A DNA stretch of 5,655 nucleotides from Pseudomonadota bacterium (GTDB lineage Bacteria > Pseudomonadota > Gammaproteobacteria > Burkholderiales > Burkholderiaceae_D), in NCBI GenBank assembly GCA_023435945.1, contig JAEZLB010000364.1, positions 1 through 5,655 of the forward strand, written 5' to 3'. Shown here in pieces: positions 1-4,717 of this stretch. A model generated the notes under the pieces. That model made no database searches. It saw nothing but the letters and a program-made list of their open reading frames with translations, and was not told where the DNA came from. The position numbers were made by a program, and so were the translations under genes. Position 1 is the stretch's first letter. Each line of letters opens with the position of its first letter.

Positions 1-190
1 CCGGTAATGGTGCCGTAGTTGGTCAGCGTGGCATAGGTGCCGAGGGTGGTGCCGGCGCCGCCGATGCCGCCTGAGCCGCCGTTGCCGCCGCCGCTGTAGT
101 AGCCGTTGTAGCGGTAGCCGCCGCTGCCGCCGCTGCCGCCGGTAATGGTGCCGCGGTTGGTCAGCTTGGCATGGGTGCCGAGGGCGACGC
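1..190 (-). repeat. 138-bp tandem coding repeat (46-aa unit) in the glycine-rich gene
   Basis: The stretch beginning CCGGTAATGGTGCCG at base 1 recurs at base 139 with a few substitutions, and similarity continues for about 50 bases. The offset is 138 bp, exactly 46 codons, so the repeat keeps the reading frame. Between the conserved blocks lie runs of GCC/CCG triplets coding for Gly, Ser and Asn. Only one full unit and the start of a second are in view; more copies probably lie to the left. Such repeats can change copy number by recombination or slippage. Confidence 0.75.
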
Positions 191-686
191 CGTAGCCGCC
201 GCTGCCGCCGACGCCAGGGCTTTGGCCGCCGCTGTTGCCGCCGCTGCCGCCGTTACCGCCGGTGGCATTACTGCCTGTCGTGATAGTGACGTTCGCCGGG
301 GCATTGATCCTGAAGGCTGTGCTGCCGTTGCCGCCATTTTGGCCGTTGTAGCTGTTGCTGCCGTCGCTGCCCAGCGCCTTGCCGCTGAAGCTGACGTTGG
401 TGATGACTGAGGCATCGCCATCGATCTCGACCTCGGCAGTTATTTCACTGTCATTGAAATCGGTGATGGCTACGCTGTCAGGGCCGGTGACGCTGACGTT
501 GCAGGTGACCGTGCTCACGGCAGGATTGCTGGTATCAGTGCAGCTACCGCCTGCGCCGGGAGAGACGGCGGTTGATGTGTCCAGGGTCAGTCCGGGTGCC
601 GGTGCTGCTTGAACGATGCCGGCTTGCAGCAGGGCGGTGAAGAGGACAGTTAGTCCACCGAGGTGGAGCTTGGCATTTTTCTTCAT
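1..686 (-). CDS. Secreted glycine-rich repeat protein, N-terminal part (runs off the window)
   Basis: The reading frame opens at ATG 686-684 and stays open for 228 codons to base 3, so the C-terminus is missing. Residues 1-28 form a clear Sec signal peptide: MKK start, hydrophobic core GGLTVLFTALL, and VQA-A cleavage site at 27/28. Residues 29-105 are a non-repetitive Asp/Ser/Thr/Val-rich, probably beta-rich region with two cysteines (C49, C62) that could pair. From about residue 106 the chain is dominated by Gly, Ser and Asn. A 46-residue unit starts at L169 and again at L215 (LGTHAKLTNRGTITGG, then LGTYATLTNYGTIT), seen in DNA as a 138-bp offset. 'LTNxGTITGG' turns are typical of beta-helix passenger domains in surface proteins and autotransporters (family knowledge). 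An outer-membrane anchor or a PEP-/IPTL-CTERM sorting tail could lie beyond the edge but cannot be seen. No good ribosome binding site is visible. Function unknown; exported surface or matrix protein is an inference. Confidence 0.85.
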   Translation of the reverse strand, partial: MKKNAKLHLGGLTVLFTALLQAGIVQAAPAPGLTLDTSTAVSPGAGGSCTDTSNPAVSTVTCNVSVTGPDSVAITDFNDSEITAEVEIDGDASVITNVSFSGKALGSDGSNSYNGQNGGNGSTAFRINAPANVTITTGSNATGGNGGSGGNSGGQSPGVGGSGGYGVALGTHAKLTNRGTITGGSGGSGGYRYNGYYSGGGNGGSGGIGGAGTTLGTYATLTNYGTIT

Positions 687-703
687 GAAGCAGTCAATGT
701 TAT

Positions 704-781
704 AAGTTATAAATATTTTTTCGGCGCGAATCCTATCATATGTGTAACTAATTGTTTATTGAATTTATTAAAGTTATAAAT
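704..781. repeat. 11-bp direct repeat in the AT-rich leader
   Basis: AAGTTATAAAT occurs at 704-714 and again at 771-781, exactly 67 bp apart start to start, upstream of the secreted glycine-rich protein. The spacing is between six and seven helical turns. A paired regulator site is possible, but AT-rich sequence yields such repeats easily by chance. Confidence 0.4.
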
Positions 782-822
782 TTAATGCTTATGTAGATGG
801 GGGGAGAAGTGGAGTGCAGCCT

Positions 823-851
823 CTCTCCTGCCTCCGGGAAGGCGGGGAGAG
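823..851. repeat. Stem-loop, CTCTCC...GGAGAG type
   Basis: CTCTCCTGCCT (823-833) pairs with AGGCGGGGAGAG (840-851) with one G bulge and one G-T pair around a six-base loop. No T-tract follows on either strand, so it is not a canonical intrinsic terminator, although it lies downstream of the sulfotransferase stop on the minus strand. It resembles the short GC-rich palindromic units found between genes in many proteobacteria. It may protect the 3' end of the sulfotransferase transcript or be a REP-like element. Confidence 0.45.
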
Positions 852-973
852 GGGCGTAGTTGCGCCATGCTGGAGCTAGATGGTTTGTCGAGCCGGTCAA
901 CAAAGGTAATGAGTGCCTTGCAGGTGGCTTGAGCCCGGCGCGGCGGCCGGGCAGGAAGGAAATCAGAGGGGGC

Positions 974-1786
974 TTAAACGATCTGGACGCCGTAGGGGTT
1001 GGCTTGCGGATTGCGCCAGAAGGCATCATTGGTGAAGCGGTGAAAGACATCCGGCGGCAGTACAGTTTGACGCGCGACGGCACCCACTTTCCTGCGTATG
1101 GCGTGCAGGCCCGGCGTGCCGGCGCGGGCATCGAACTCGTCGGCCTCGTAGACGACATTGTCGAAATCATGCTGATATCTTTCTTCGCCGGTGAACGCAT
1201 AAATCGCATCCATCACCCGCTGGGGATCGCTCACCAGGGTTTCGTATTGCACGACCAGGAGCTTTTTCGCATGTTCGCCGTAGAAGGCTTCCTTCAGGGC
1301 ATTGTAGGCAGCGCCCACCAGTCCGTCGCCATTGGCAATGCCGTCGGCACGGGAATACACGCTGCCGCCGGGCTGGTAGTTGAAAATCGCTGAAGGCGTC
1401 AGGACATTGCGGCGAATCAGGCGTTCGACGCTGTCGACGATCCAGGGCACATCACGCACACAGGCAATCACTTTGCTTTCCGGGAACAGCATGTTGATCA
1501 GCGGCATGCGCGCGCACCACAGGCGGTTGGTGTCGAAAATCAGGTCCTGGCCAAATTCCGGGCCATAGTAGTTTTCCACGACACTGAGCAGGATGCGTTT
1601 TCTCTGTTCATCCGAAATGAAAACCGAATATTCATTGCGTGCGCTCATTTCGCCCAGCAGGGCATTGAGCATGCCCGCAATCGGACCGCTCATGCTGGCG
1701 TGGATACGCGGGTTCTGTTTGAGCAGCGCGGAGAGCAGCGTGGAGCCGGAGCGAGGCAGGCCGGAAATGAAGTGAATGGGGCGCAT
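974..1786 (-). CDS. Sulfotransferase family protein (PAPS-dependent)
   Basis: This 270-residue cytosolic-type protein starts MRPIHFISGLPRSGSTLLSA. The SGLPRSGSTLL segment (residues 8-18) is the 5'-phosphosulfate-binding loop of PAPS sulfotransferases. The strand-helix segment KVIACVRDVPWIVDSVERL (105-123) matches the 3'-phosphate-binding region, where the Arg of 'RD' and a following Ser normally hold the PAPS 3'-phosphate; here R111 and S119. YETLVSDPQRVMDAIYAFTG (181-200) is the conserved C-terminal helix-turn of the family. The length is normal and all core motifs are intact. The family moves a sulfo group from PAPS to a hydroxyl or amine on carbohydrate, lipid or peptide; the acceptor cannot be told from sequence. 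No signal peptide or membrane segment is seen. The start codon sits directly before the first conserved strand; only a weak AAAAGA lies upstream. It lies 49 bp downstream of the GNAT-like gene, likely one transcript. Confidence 0.9.
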   Translation of the reverse strand: MRPIHFISGLPRSGSTLLSALLKQNPRIHASMSGPIAGMLNALLGEMSARNEYSVFISDEQRKRILLSVVENYYGPEFGQDLIFDTNRLWCARMPLINMLFPESKVIACVRDVPWIVDSVERLIRRNVLTPSAIFNYQPGGSVYSRADGIANGDGLVGAAYNALKEAFYGEHAKKLLVVQYETLVSDPQRVMDAIYAFTGEERYQHDFDNVVYEADEFDARAGTPGLHAIRRKVGAVARQTVLPPDVFHRFTNDAFWRNPQANPYGVQIV

Positions 1787-1835
1787 GATGAAATCTTTTA
1801 ATTAGAAATGGTAGGAAAAGTTTTTAAAAAATGGT

Positions 1836-2354
1836 TCAGGGGGAGGGGGTGGCGAAGCATCTTCGCCAGACACTGTTTGCCCTGGCATTCACACCCAGCC
1901 TGATGAAACCGGCGCGTTGCAGCGATCGTATGCCTGCCTGAGATTCCAGCTTGGGGTTCTCCGTGACGATGATGATGCCCTGAGGCGCATCCGCCGTTCC
2001 CGGCGCCTGCTGATAGGCCCGGGACAAGCGGTCAACGGTGGTGTTAAGTATCTTTACGGCCAGTCCCGGGATACGGCAGTCAGGTCGGACAAACATGCGA
2101 TAAAACCAGTACGCTTGGCGATCCGCATTCAGGATATCCTTGTACACGGAACTCACGGCCACGATGTCATTGGCAGCATTCAAGACGACACATCCCACTT
2201 CCGCGCAGCGGCGCCAGGCCTCATTGATATCCGTGATCGCGCCATTCGTCAGCCAGAAACGCACCAGTGCTGCGCCTTCTTCAGGCGTTAGCTGCCGGAA
2301 TTTCCATAGGACGCGAAGAAGTTGTAGATCGTTAAGTTGAAGGCGGGAGGGCAT
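1836..2354 (-). CDS. GNAT-like acyltransferase family protein
   Basis: The protein has 172 residues. INEAWRRCAEVGCVVLNAANDIVAVSSVY (residues 43-71; only the pattern matters) is the usual beta-strand pair of GNAT folds. YRMFVRPDCRIPGLAVKIL (85-103) resembles motif A: R94-I-P-G97-L-A99 fits the Q/R-x-x-G-x-G/A acyl-CoA pyrophosphate loop. NPKLESQAGIRSLQRAGF (133-150) resembles motif B, including the terminal 'GF'. The match is by pattern, not by a precisely named subfamily, so acyl donor and acceptor are unknown. It is the first gene of the leftward set and probably co-transcribed with the sulfotransferase. No Shine-Dalgarno is seen before the ATG at 2354. Two tandem hairpins lie 77-118 bp upstream of the start and may belong to its leader. 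Confidence 0.7.
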   Translation of the reverse strand: MPSRLQLNDLQLLRVLWKFRQLTPEEGAALVRFWLTNGAITDINEAWRRCAEVGCVVLNAANDIVAVSSVYKDILNADRQAYWFYRMFVRPDCRIPGLAVKILNTTVDRLSRAYQQAPGTADAPQGIIIVTENPKLESQAGIRSLQRAGFIRLGVNARANSVWRRCFATPSP

Positions 2355-2430
2355 CGTGTCGTTGTATACCGGGCTGAATCCCTTTGTGGTTTTGTGATTA
2401 TTTTTGGAGGGTGCAACGGAAATAGCTATG

Positions 2431-2472
2431 ACAAGGGCTGTCCCGCCCTTGTACGAGATCAGCCTACTGATC
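2431..2472. repeat. Two tandem perfect hairpins upstream of the GNAT-like gene
   Basis: ACAAGGGC (2431-2438) and GCCCTTGT (2445-2452) form a perfect 8-bp stem with a six-base loop. Four bases on, GATCAG (2457-2462) and CTGATC (2467-2472) form a perfect 6-bp stem with a four-base loop. Neither is followed by a T-tract on either strand. On the minus strand they would lie in the promoter or 5' leader of the GNAT-like gene. Possible roles are an RNA leader structure, an operator or a recombination site; the sequence does not decide. Confidence 0.6.
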
Positions 2473-2750
2473 CCCGCTCAATATTCTGCGCGGCGATTCT
2501 ACATGAGTCGGCGCTTTTGAAAAATATCTGATTAAGAAGCTATTGGCGTCCGGGATAGGCCAGACCTGGACGAGCAGGCTATGCCGGCGCACTCAACTTT
2601 CCTGTTCTGCCATTGCAATAAATGTGGCGAAGAAGTAGGCCAATTGCATGAACCCTGACCTCAATTTAGCAACCACTTTGGCGCAAGGAAGAATAATTCT
2701 TTGATTTGTAAGAGGGGGATGATGGTAATTACTGTGGCGGCCTACGATGC

Positions 2751-2910
2751 TGTCGGGTGCCATGAAAAGTGAAAACTGTGCCAAGTAAGTGAAAATATCT
2801 TGACGCAGTTAGTGAAAATATCCAGCACCCGAACGACATTCGTAAAGTGACAAAGTAAGTGCGCCAAACGGCACTTAGTTGCTCCCAAACTGACATAGTT
2901 AATGCGACTG
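2751..2910. repeat. Short-repeat array resembling a transposon end
   Basis: A motif with core AGTnAGTGAAAATATC appears at about 2780-2796 and 2806-2822, with a partial copy AAGTGAAAA near 2765-2773. Two more related units, GACAAAGTAAGTGCG (from about 2849) and GACATAGTTAATGCG (from about 2892), follow. The block begins TGTCGGGTGCC at 2751, and a near-inverted copy (GCACCCGAACGACA) sits at 2826-2838. Repeated short transposase-binding motifs inside TGT-starting ends are a feature of IS21, Tn402/Tn5053 and Tn7-like elements. No transposase gene is in the window, so family and boundaries are inference. Confidence 0.4.
2853..2880. repeat. Imperfect inverted repeat within the array
   Basis: AAGTAAGTGC (2853-2862) and GCACTTAGTT (2871-2880) are inverted copies with one mismatch in ten and an eight-base loop. 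The arms are themselves copies of the short motif repeated across 2765-2910, one inverted. This could be two head-to-head protein binding sites or a stem-loop. Confidence 0.5.
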
Positions 2911-2935
2911 GCCTATTTTTAGGCTCAAGTAAATG

Positions 2936-2971
2936 AAAGGCCTATCTTCGATATGAAGCCAGGCCTTTTTT
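2936..2971 (+). terminator. Strong rho-independent terminator, plus strand
   Basis: AAAGGCCT (2936-2943) pairs perfectly with AGGCCTTT (2961-2968). An inner CTTC/GAAG pair (2946-2949 with 2955-2958) extends the stem, and a run of six T lies at 2966-2971. A smaller hairpin, GCCTA-TTTT-TAGGC, lies just before at 2911-2924. The T-run marks plus-strand termination; read on the minus strand the tail is weaker (TTTCATTT). No plus-strand gene precedes it in the window, so its transcript is unknown. It also shields the minus-strand genes from antisense read-through. Confidence 0.8.
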
Positions 2972-3065
2972 ATAAGGATTCGATGTGTTTATCTGAGCAA
3001 GGGAAGTCGGCCTACCTCCCTTCATGAGCGGCAGCTCCCGACCCCAAGCAGACCTTTAGTGCGTG

Positions 3066-3110
3066 AGCTAACCTTCGCCGCAGGTGACCCTGTGCAGCGG
3101 TATGTTATGC
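3066..3110 (-). other. attC-like recombination site after the VF530 gene
   Basis: Read on the minus strand, the 45-base site runs R'' box GCATAAC, spacer ATAC, CGCTGC, a small inner hairpin (AGG-GTCA-CCT), GCGGCG, spacer AAG, then R' box GTTAGCT. TAAC/GTTA and CGCTGC/GCGGCG (one G-T pair) give the two-stem layout with an unpaired central spacer that is known for integron attC sites. The TAA stop of the VF530 gene lies inside the R'' box, as is common for cassette genes. GTTAGCT departs from GTTRRRY at one position, and 45 bp is shorter than usual attC sites (about 57 or more), so it may be decayed. Confidence 0.5.
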
Positions 3111-3347
3111 ATTTTTTTGATCACTTCGTAATGCAAGTGTAGAGAGGTACAGATGCTCCACTTGCTCTCTAGCCCAAGGAGTTTTTCGAAGAAATTTCAG
3201 ACTGGATTTCACAGATGGATCATTCTTGAAACAATTGATACGAATTTTATTGGCGAGCTCATCCCAGCCGTAGTGTTCAACAAGCTTCACGATGACACGC
3301 TCAAGAGTGACTCCATGCATGGGGTTATTCGATTGCTCGCCACTCAT
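3105..3347 (-). CDS. VF530 family (DUF2132) small protein
   Basis: The 80-residue protein matches the VF530/DUF2132 family over nearly its whole length. Signatures are [10 protein letters not shown] (7-16), [11 protein letters not shown] (21-31) and INCF (37-40), followed by the hallmark [17 protein letters not shown] (44-60). The family is a small, single-domain, mostly helical fold named after a Vibrio fischeri protein; it has been listed as possibly DNA-binding, but its role is not established. The length is typical and nothing is missing. There is no signal peptide, so it should be cytosolic. An AAGGGAG at 3365-3359 lies 11 bases before the ATG at 3347. The stop codon falls inside an attC-like R'' box (3104-3110), and the gene is bounded on the other side by a second such site (3385-3416), so it looks like a roughly 320-bp gene cassette. 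Confidence 0.9.
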   Translation of the reverse strand: MSGEQSNNPMHGVTLERVIVKLVEHYGWDELANKIRINCFKNDPSVKSSLKFLRKTPWAREQVEHLYLSTLALRSDQKNA

Positions 3348-3358
3348 ACTTGAGGTAC

Positions 3359-3365
3359 TCCCTTA
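3359..3365 (-). promoter_or_regulatory. Ribosome binding site of the VF530 gene
   Basis: On the minus strand AAGGGAG lies 11 bases before the ATG at 3347. It is the only purine-rich Shine-Dalgarno-like match near this start. It supports starting at MSGEQSNNP, which also gives the normal family N-terminus. Confidence 0.5.
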
Positions 3366-3368
3366 GGG

Positions 3369-3382
3369 TTAATGTTCATTAA
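3369..3382. repeat. Perfect AT palindrome upstream of the VF530 gene
   Basis: TTAATG (3369-3374) and CATTAA (3377-3382) are perfect inverted copies around TT. The palindrome lies about 22 bp before the VF530 start, between its ribosome binding site and the attC-like site. It could be an operator half-site pair, but it is short and AT-rich. Confidence 0.4.
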
Positions 3383-3384
3383 AT

Positions 3385-3416
3385 GTGTAACGTCCGTGTC
3401 GACCGCCAAGTTAGGC
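3385..3416 (-). other. Short, degenerate attC-like site after the 175-aa gene
   Basis: On the minus strand a consensus R'' box GCCTAAC (3416-3410) contains the TAA stop of the upstream gene. An 18-base interior follows and can fold GTCG-ACA-CG(G)AC. The site ends with GTTACAC (3391-3385), which pairs with R'' over TAAC/GTTA. At 32 bases it lacks most of the normal L boxes and terminal structure, so it would be a truncated or decayed attC. It matters because the same stop-in-box arrangement is repeated after the next gene. Confidence 0.35.
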
Positions 3417-3938
3417 ATTACTATGCGCCGGCTGACGCAACCGCGTGTGGGCGTTGATGATAGACACCTGAATGCCGGAAAGCACGCCAATCCGCTTGGC
3501 AAATGAGCGGACGCGCGCGTTGAACTCGATGTTCCCTTCCAACGACCCCTGATTGTTCCAGATCGCGGTAGCGATCTGATTTGCGGCGCCATCAGGGATT
3601 GAGCCTGAAAGAAACAGACTCTCGGTCGCGCCCGATGCGATCTTTCGTCTCTCCAGAATGCTCGCCTCCAGGCGCACTCCGCTACAGGAGAAGTAGAAGT
3701 TGGCGCGGTCTAGTTCCAGTTCGAACGGGGTGAGGTTCATCAACTGCAAATGCAACTGAAACGAAGCCACTCCTCCAAGGTCTACGCGTGCCGACTCGTG
3801 GCGCGGGAAGAGGTCAGCATAAACAAGCTTGGCCAGGCGCTCCGGTGTGAAGTACCACTGGCCAAGCCAACCGACGAGCGTTGGGACCCGACTAAGAACT
3901 GGCCATAGGCCTTGTACGGTCACCAGATCAATTGCCAT
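3411..3938 (-). CDS. Hypothetical protein, possible LEA-2/WHy-like beta-sandwich
   Basis: I do not recognise this 175-residue protein as a named family. Residues 1-50 include an aromatic, amphipathic stretch (LWPVLSRVPTLVGWLGQWYF) but no clean signal peptide or lipobox. Residues 57-112 alternate hydrophobic residues as beta strands: VASFQLHLQLMNLTPFELEL, then FYFSCSGVRLEASI, then a Gly/Ser turn and SLFLSGSIP. A strand with Asn near a Pro-Phe pair (N68, P71-F72) followed by 'xGVxL' resembles LEA type 2 / WHy domains, a fold linked to stress proteins and outer-membrane assembly factors; this is a pattern guess only. The start ATG at 3938 has no visible ribosome binding site, fitting cassette genes that often lack one. 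The gene ends in HSNA with TAA inside a GCCTAAC box, the attC-like layout seen again after the VF530 gene. Confidence 0.7.
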   Translation of the reverse strand: MAIDLVTVQGLWPVLSRVPTLVGWLGQWYFTPERLAKLVYADLFPRHESARVDLGGVASFQLHLQLMNLTPFELELDRANFYFSCSGVRLEASILERRKIASGATESLFLSGSIPDGAANQIATAIWNNQGSLEGNIEFNARVRSFAKRIGVLSGIQVSIINAHTRLRQPAHSNA

Positions 3939-4314
3939 GTGTAATTGTCATGTCTAATGGTATCTATACGGACAGCCTCTGTCGCTATGCGCGGGGGCGC
4001 TCGGTGCAAACCGCCATGACTGCTAGCTTTTTCACATTTTCCCGATTTATAGGGACAGATAAGAATTCGAGAAATACGTCAGATTTGAGTGGGCCGAGGA
4101 ATACTCGAGTGTAGAAGGAAAGTGTACTGGCGGCAACAAATCCAGCAGGGAACGGTGTCCAAATGAAGGTCCGGTTCTGGCCGGTATCTGCCCTCTTGCT
4201 GGCTAGTACGCATTCGGAAAGCTGACATCCAGATTTACATATGCGAGCGCTGACAGGTTTGCCGGTCGGCTGCGCAGTATACTTACGTTCTTTTGCAGGC
4301 ATTACCCAACAATT
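3939..4314. other. Gap between cassette-like genes and yjdM
   Basis: About 375 bp lie between two divergent starts. A 112-codon minus-strand frame crosses most of it (see separate entry). A GACAG-CCT-CTGTC hairpin sits at 3971-3983. A TATACT hexamer at 4278-4283 could be a -10 box for yjdM, but no good -35 is found at the expected distance. No RNA gene or terminator with a T-tract is seen. Promoters for both the leftward and rightward genes should be in this gap. Confidence 0.45.
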
Positions 4315-4323
4315 AAGGAGCAC
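3985..4323 (-). CDS. Doubtful 112-codon reading frame
   Basis: This frame could encode 112 residues, beginning [16 protein letters not shown] find no known family, signal peptide or repeated pattern. The ATG at 4323 overlaps the yjdM ribosome binding site on the other strand and has no clear ribosome binding site of its own. An internal ATG at 4302 (VMPAKERK) is an alternative start, two bases after GTTGGGT, which fits the GTTRRRY cassette junction motif. Its TAG stop lies in GCATAGC, one base off the GCATAAC box that ends the VF530 gene. These coincidences keep it as a possible decayed third cassette gene, but chance is at least as likely. Confidence 0.2.
   Translation of the reverse strand: MLLNCWVMPAKERKYTAQPTGKPVSARICKSGCQLSECVLASKRADTGQNRTFIWTPFPAGFVAASTLSFYTRVFLGPLKSDVFLEFLSVPINRENVKKLAVMAVCTERPRA
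4315..4320 (+). promoter_or_regulatory. Ribosome binding site of yjdM
   Basis: AAGGAG lies six bases before the ATG at 4327. It is the strongest Shine-Dalgarno match in the window and fixes the start of the gene, in line with the family's N-terminus. Confidence 0.85.
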
Positions 4324-4326
4324 GCC

Positions 4327-4668
4327 ATGAATACATTACCCGCCTGCCCGAAATGCAATTCCGAATTTACCTATGAAGATGGTGGCAATTACGTTTGCCC
4401 GGAGTGCGGGCATGAATGGTCGGCGCAAGTCGTTACTTCAGCCGAAGATAGCGAGGTGGTCTATCGCGACTCGGCCGGCAATGTACTGAACGATGGCGAT
4501 ACGGTTACAGTCATCAAGGATTTGAAAATGAAGGGGGCGTCAAGCCCAATCAAAATGGGCACCAAGGTTAAAAATATCCGGCTGGTCAATAGTGACCATA
4601 ATATCGACTGCAAGATCGATGGTTTCGGCGCTGTCAGTCTGAAATCGGAATTTGTGAAAAAGGCATGA
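4327..4668 (+). CDS. yjdM: YjdM/PhnA family zinc-ribbon protein
   Basis: The 113-residue protein is a close, full-length match to E. coli YjdM (formerly PhnA, about 111 residues). An N-terminal zinc ribbon is formed by C7-P-K-C10 and C24-P-E-C27, with [21 protein letters not shown] typical of the family (the motif spans 11-31). The C-terminal half is the conserved small beta-barrel domain: [14 protein letters not shown] (57-70), [10 protein letters not shown] (78-87), and [20 protein letters not shown] (91-110). The old name came from its place next to E. coli phosphonate genes. It is not the phosphonoacetate hydrolase also called PhnA, and its biochemical role is not settled. No phosphonate genes are present here. 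It is cytosolic, has an excellent AAGGAG, and is followed 49 bp later by a SpeE-like gene on the same strand; co-transcription is possible, since no terminator lies between. Confidence 0.95.
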   Translation: MNTLPACPKCNSEFTYEDGGNYVCPECGHEWSAQVVTSAEDSEVVYRDSAGNVLNDGDTVTVIKDLKMKGASSPIKMGTKVKNIRLVNSDHNIDCKIDGFGAVSLKSEFVKKA

Positions 4669-4717
4669 CGAGGGCGCGCATGCACTATTCACCTCGTTCG
4701 CCATCAAATCGTTTCAC

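Larger units (their letters stand above)
687..973. other. Gap between sulfotransferase and glycine-rich gene: stem-loop plus AT-rich leader
   Basis: This 287-bp gap has no convincing gene. It has two parts. Next to the sulfotransferase end it is GC-rich and contains a stem-loop at 823-851. From about 690 to 790 it is strongly AT-rich, as expected for the promoter of the minus-strand gene starting at 686. An 11-bp direct repeat AAGTTATAAAT (plus-strand reading) sits at 704-714 and 771-781. A minus-strand TATGAT at about 742-737 could be a -10 box, but the best -35 at normal spacing (TTCAAT) is poor, so I do not call a promoter. Confidence 0.5.
2355..3065. other. Gene-poor region with hairpins, repeat array and an orphan terminator
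   Basis: No reading frame of convincing length or known family is present across roughly 700 bp. The region holds tandem hairpins (2431-2472), a short-repeat array (2751-2910), an inverted repeat (2853-2880) and a plus-strand terminator (2936-2971). Two 63- to 64-codon frames (2337-2531 plus; 2593-2784 minus) have no recognisable motif or ribosome binding site. From 2975 to 3065 I see only non-coding sequence. The content suggests the scar or one end of a mobile element between the leftward operon and the cassette-like genes. Confidence 0.6.

Noticed and set aside
161..421. Ala-rich frames on both strands within 161-421
   Set aside because: Products of the GCC/CCG triplet repeat read out of frame; the signal-peptide-bearing frame from 686 explains the region.
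748..1209. 153-codon minus-strand frame overlapping the sulfotransferase end
   Set aside because: It overlaps the well-supported sulfotransferase in another frame and shows no family motif; a shadow frame.
860..1393. 177-codon plus-strand frame
   Set aside because: Antisense to the sulfotransferase, whose PAPS motifs are intact; long because of high GC, with no motifs of its own.
1917..2291. 124-codon plus-strand frame
   Set aside because: Antisense to the GNAT-like gene, with no supporting motif.
2337..2531. 64-codon plus-strand frame
   Set aside because: No ribosome binding site, no recognisable motif, and it runs through both tandem hairpins.
2593..2784. 63-codon minus-strand frame
   Set aside because: No motif, no ribosome binding site, and its start lies within the repeat array; kept out as a chance frame.
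2751..2910. CRISPR array
   Set aside because: The repeats are too short, uneven in spacing and partly inverted, with no constant repeat/spacer length.
2975..3065. A tRNA or other structured RNA gene
   Set aside because: No acceptor stem, T-loop motif or convincing fold; only a weak GAGC/GCTC pairing is visible.
4304..4310. ACCCAAC as another attC core box next to yjdM
   Set aside because: It fits RYYYAAC, but no partner GTTRRRY box lies to its right at attC distance; such a loose 7-mer arises often by chance.
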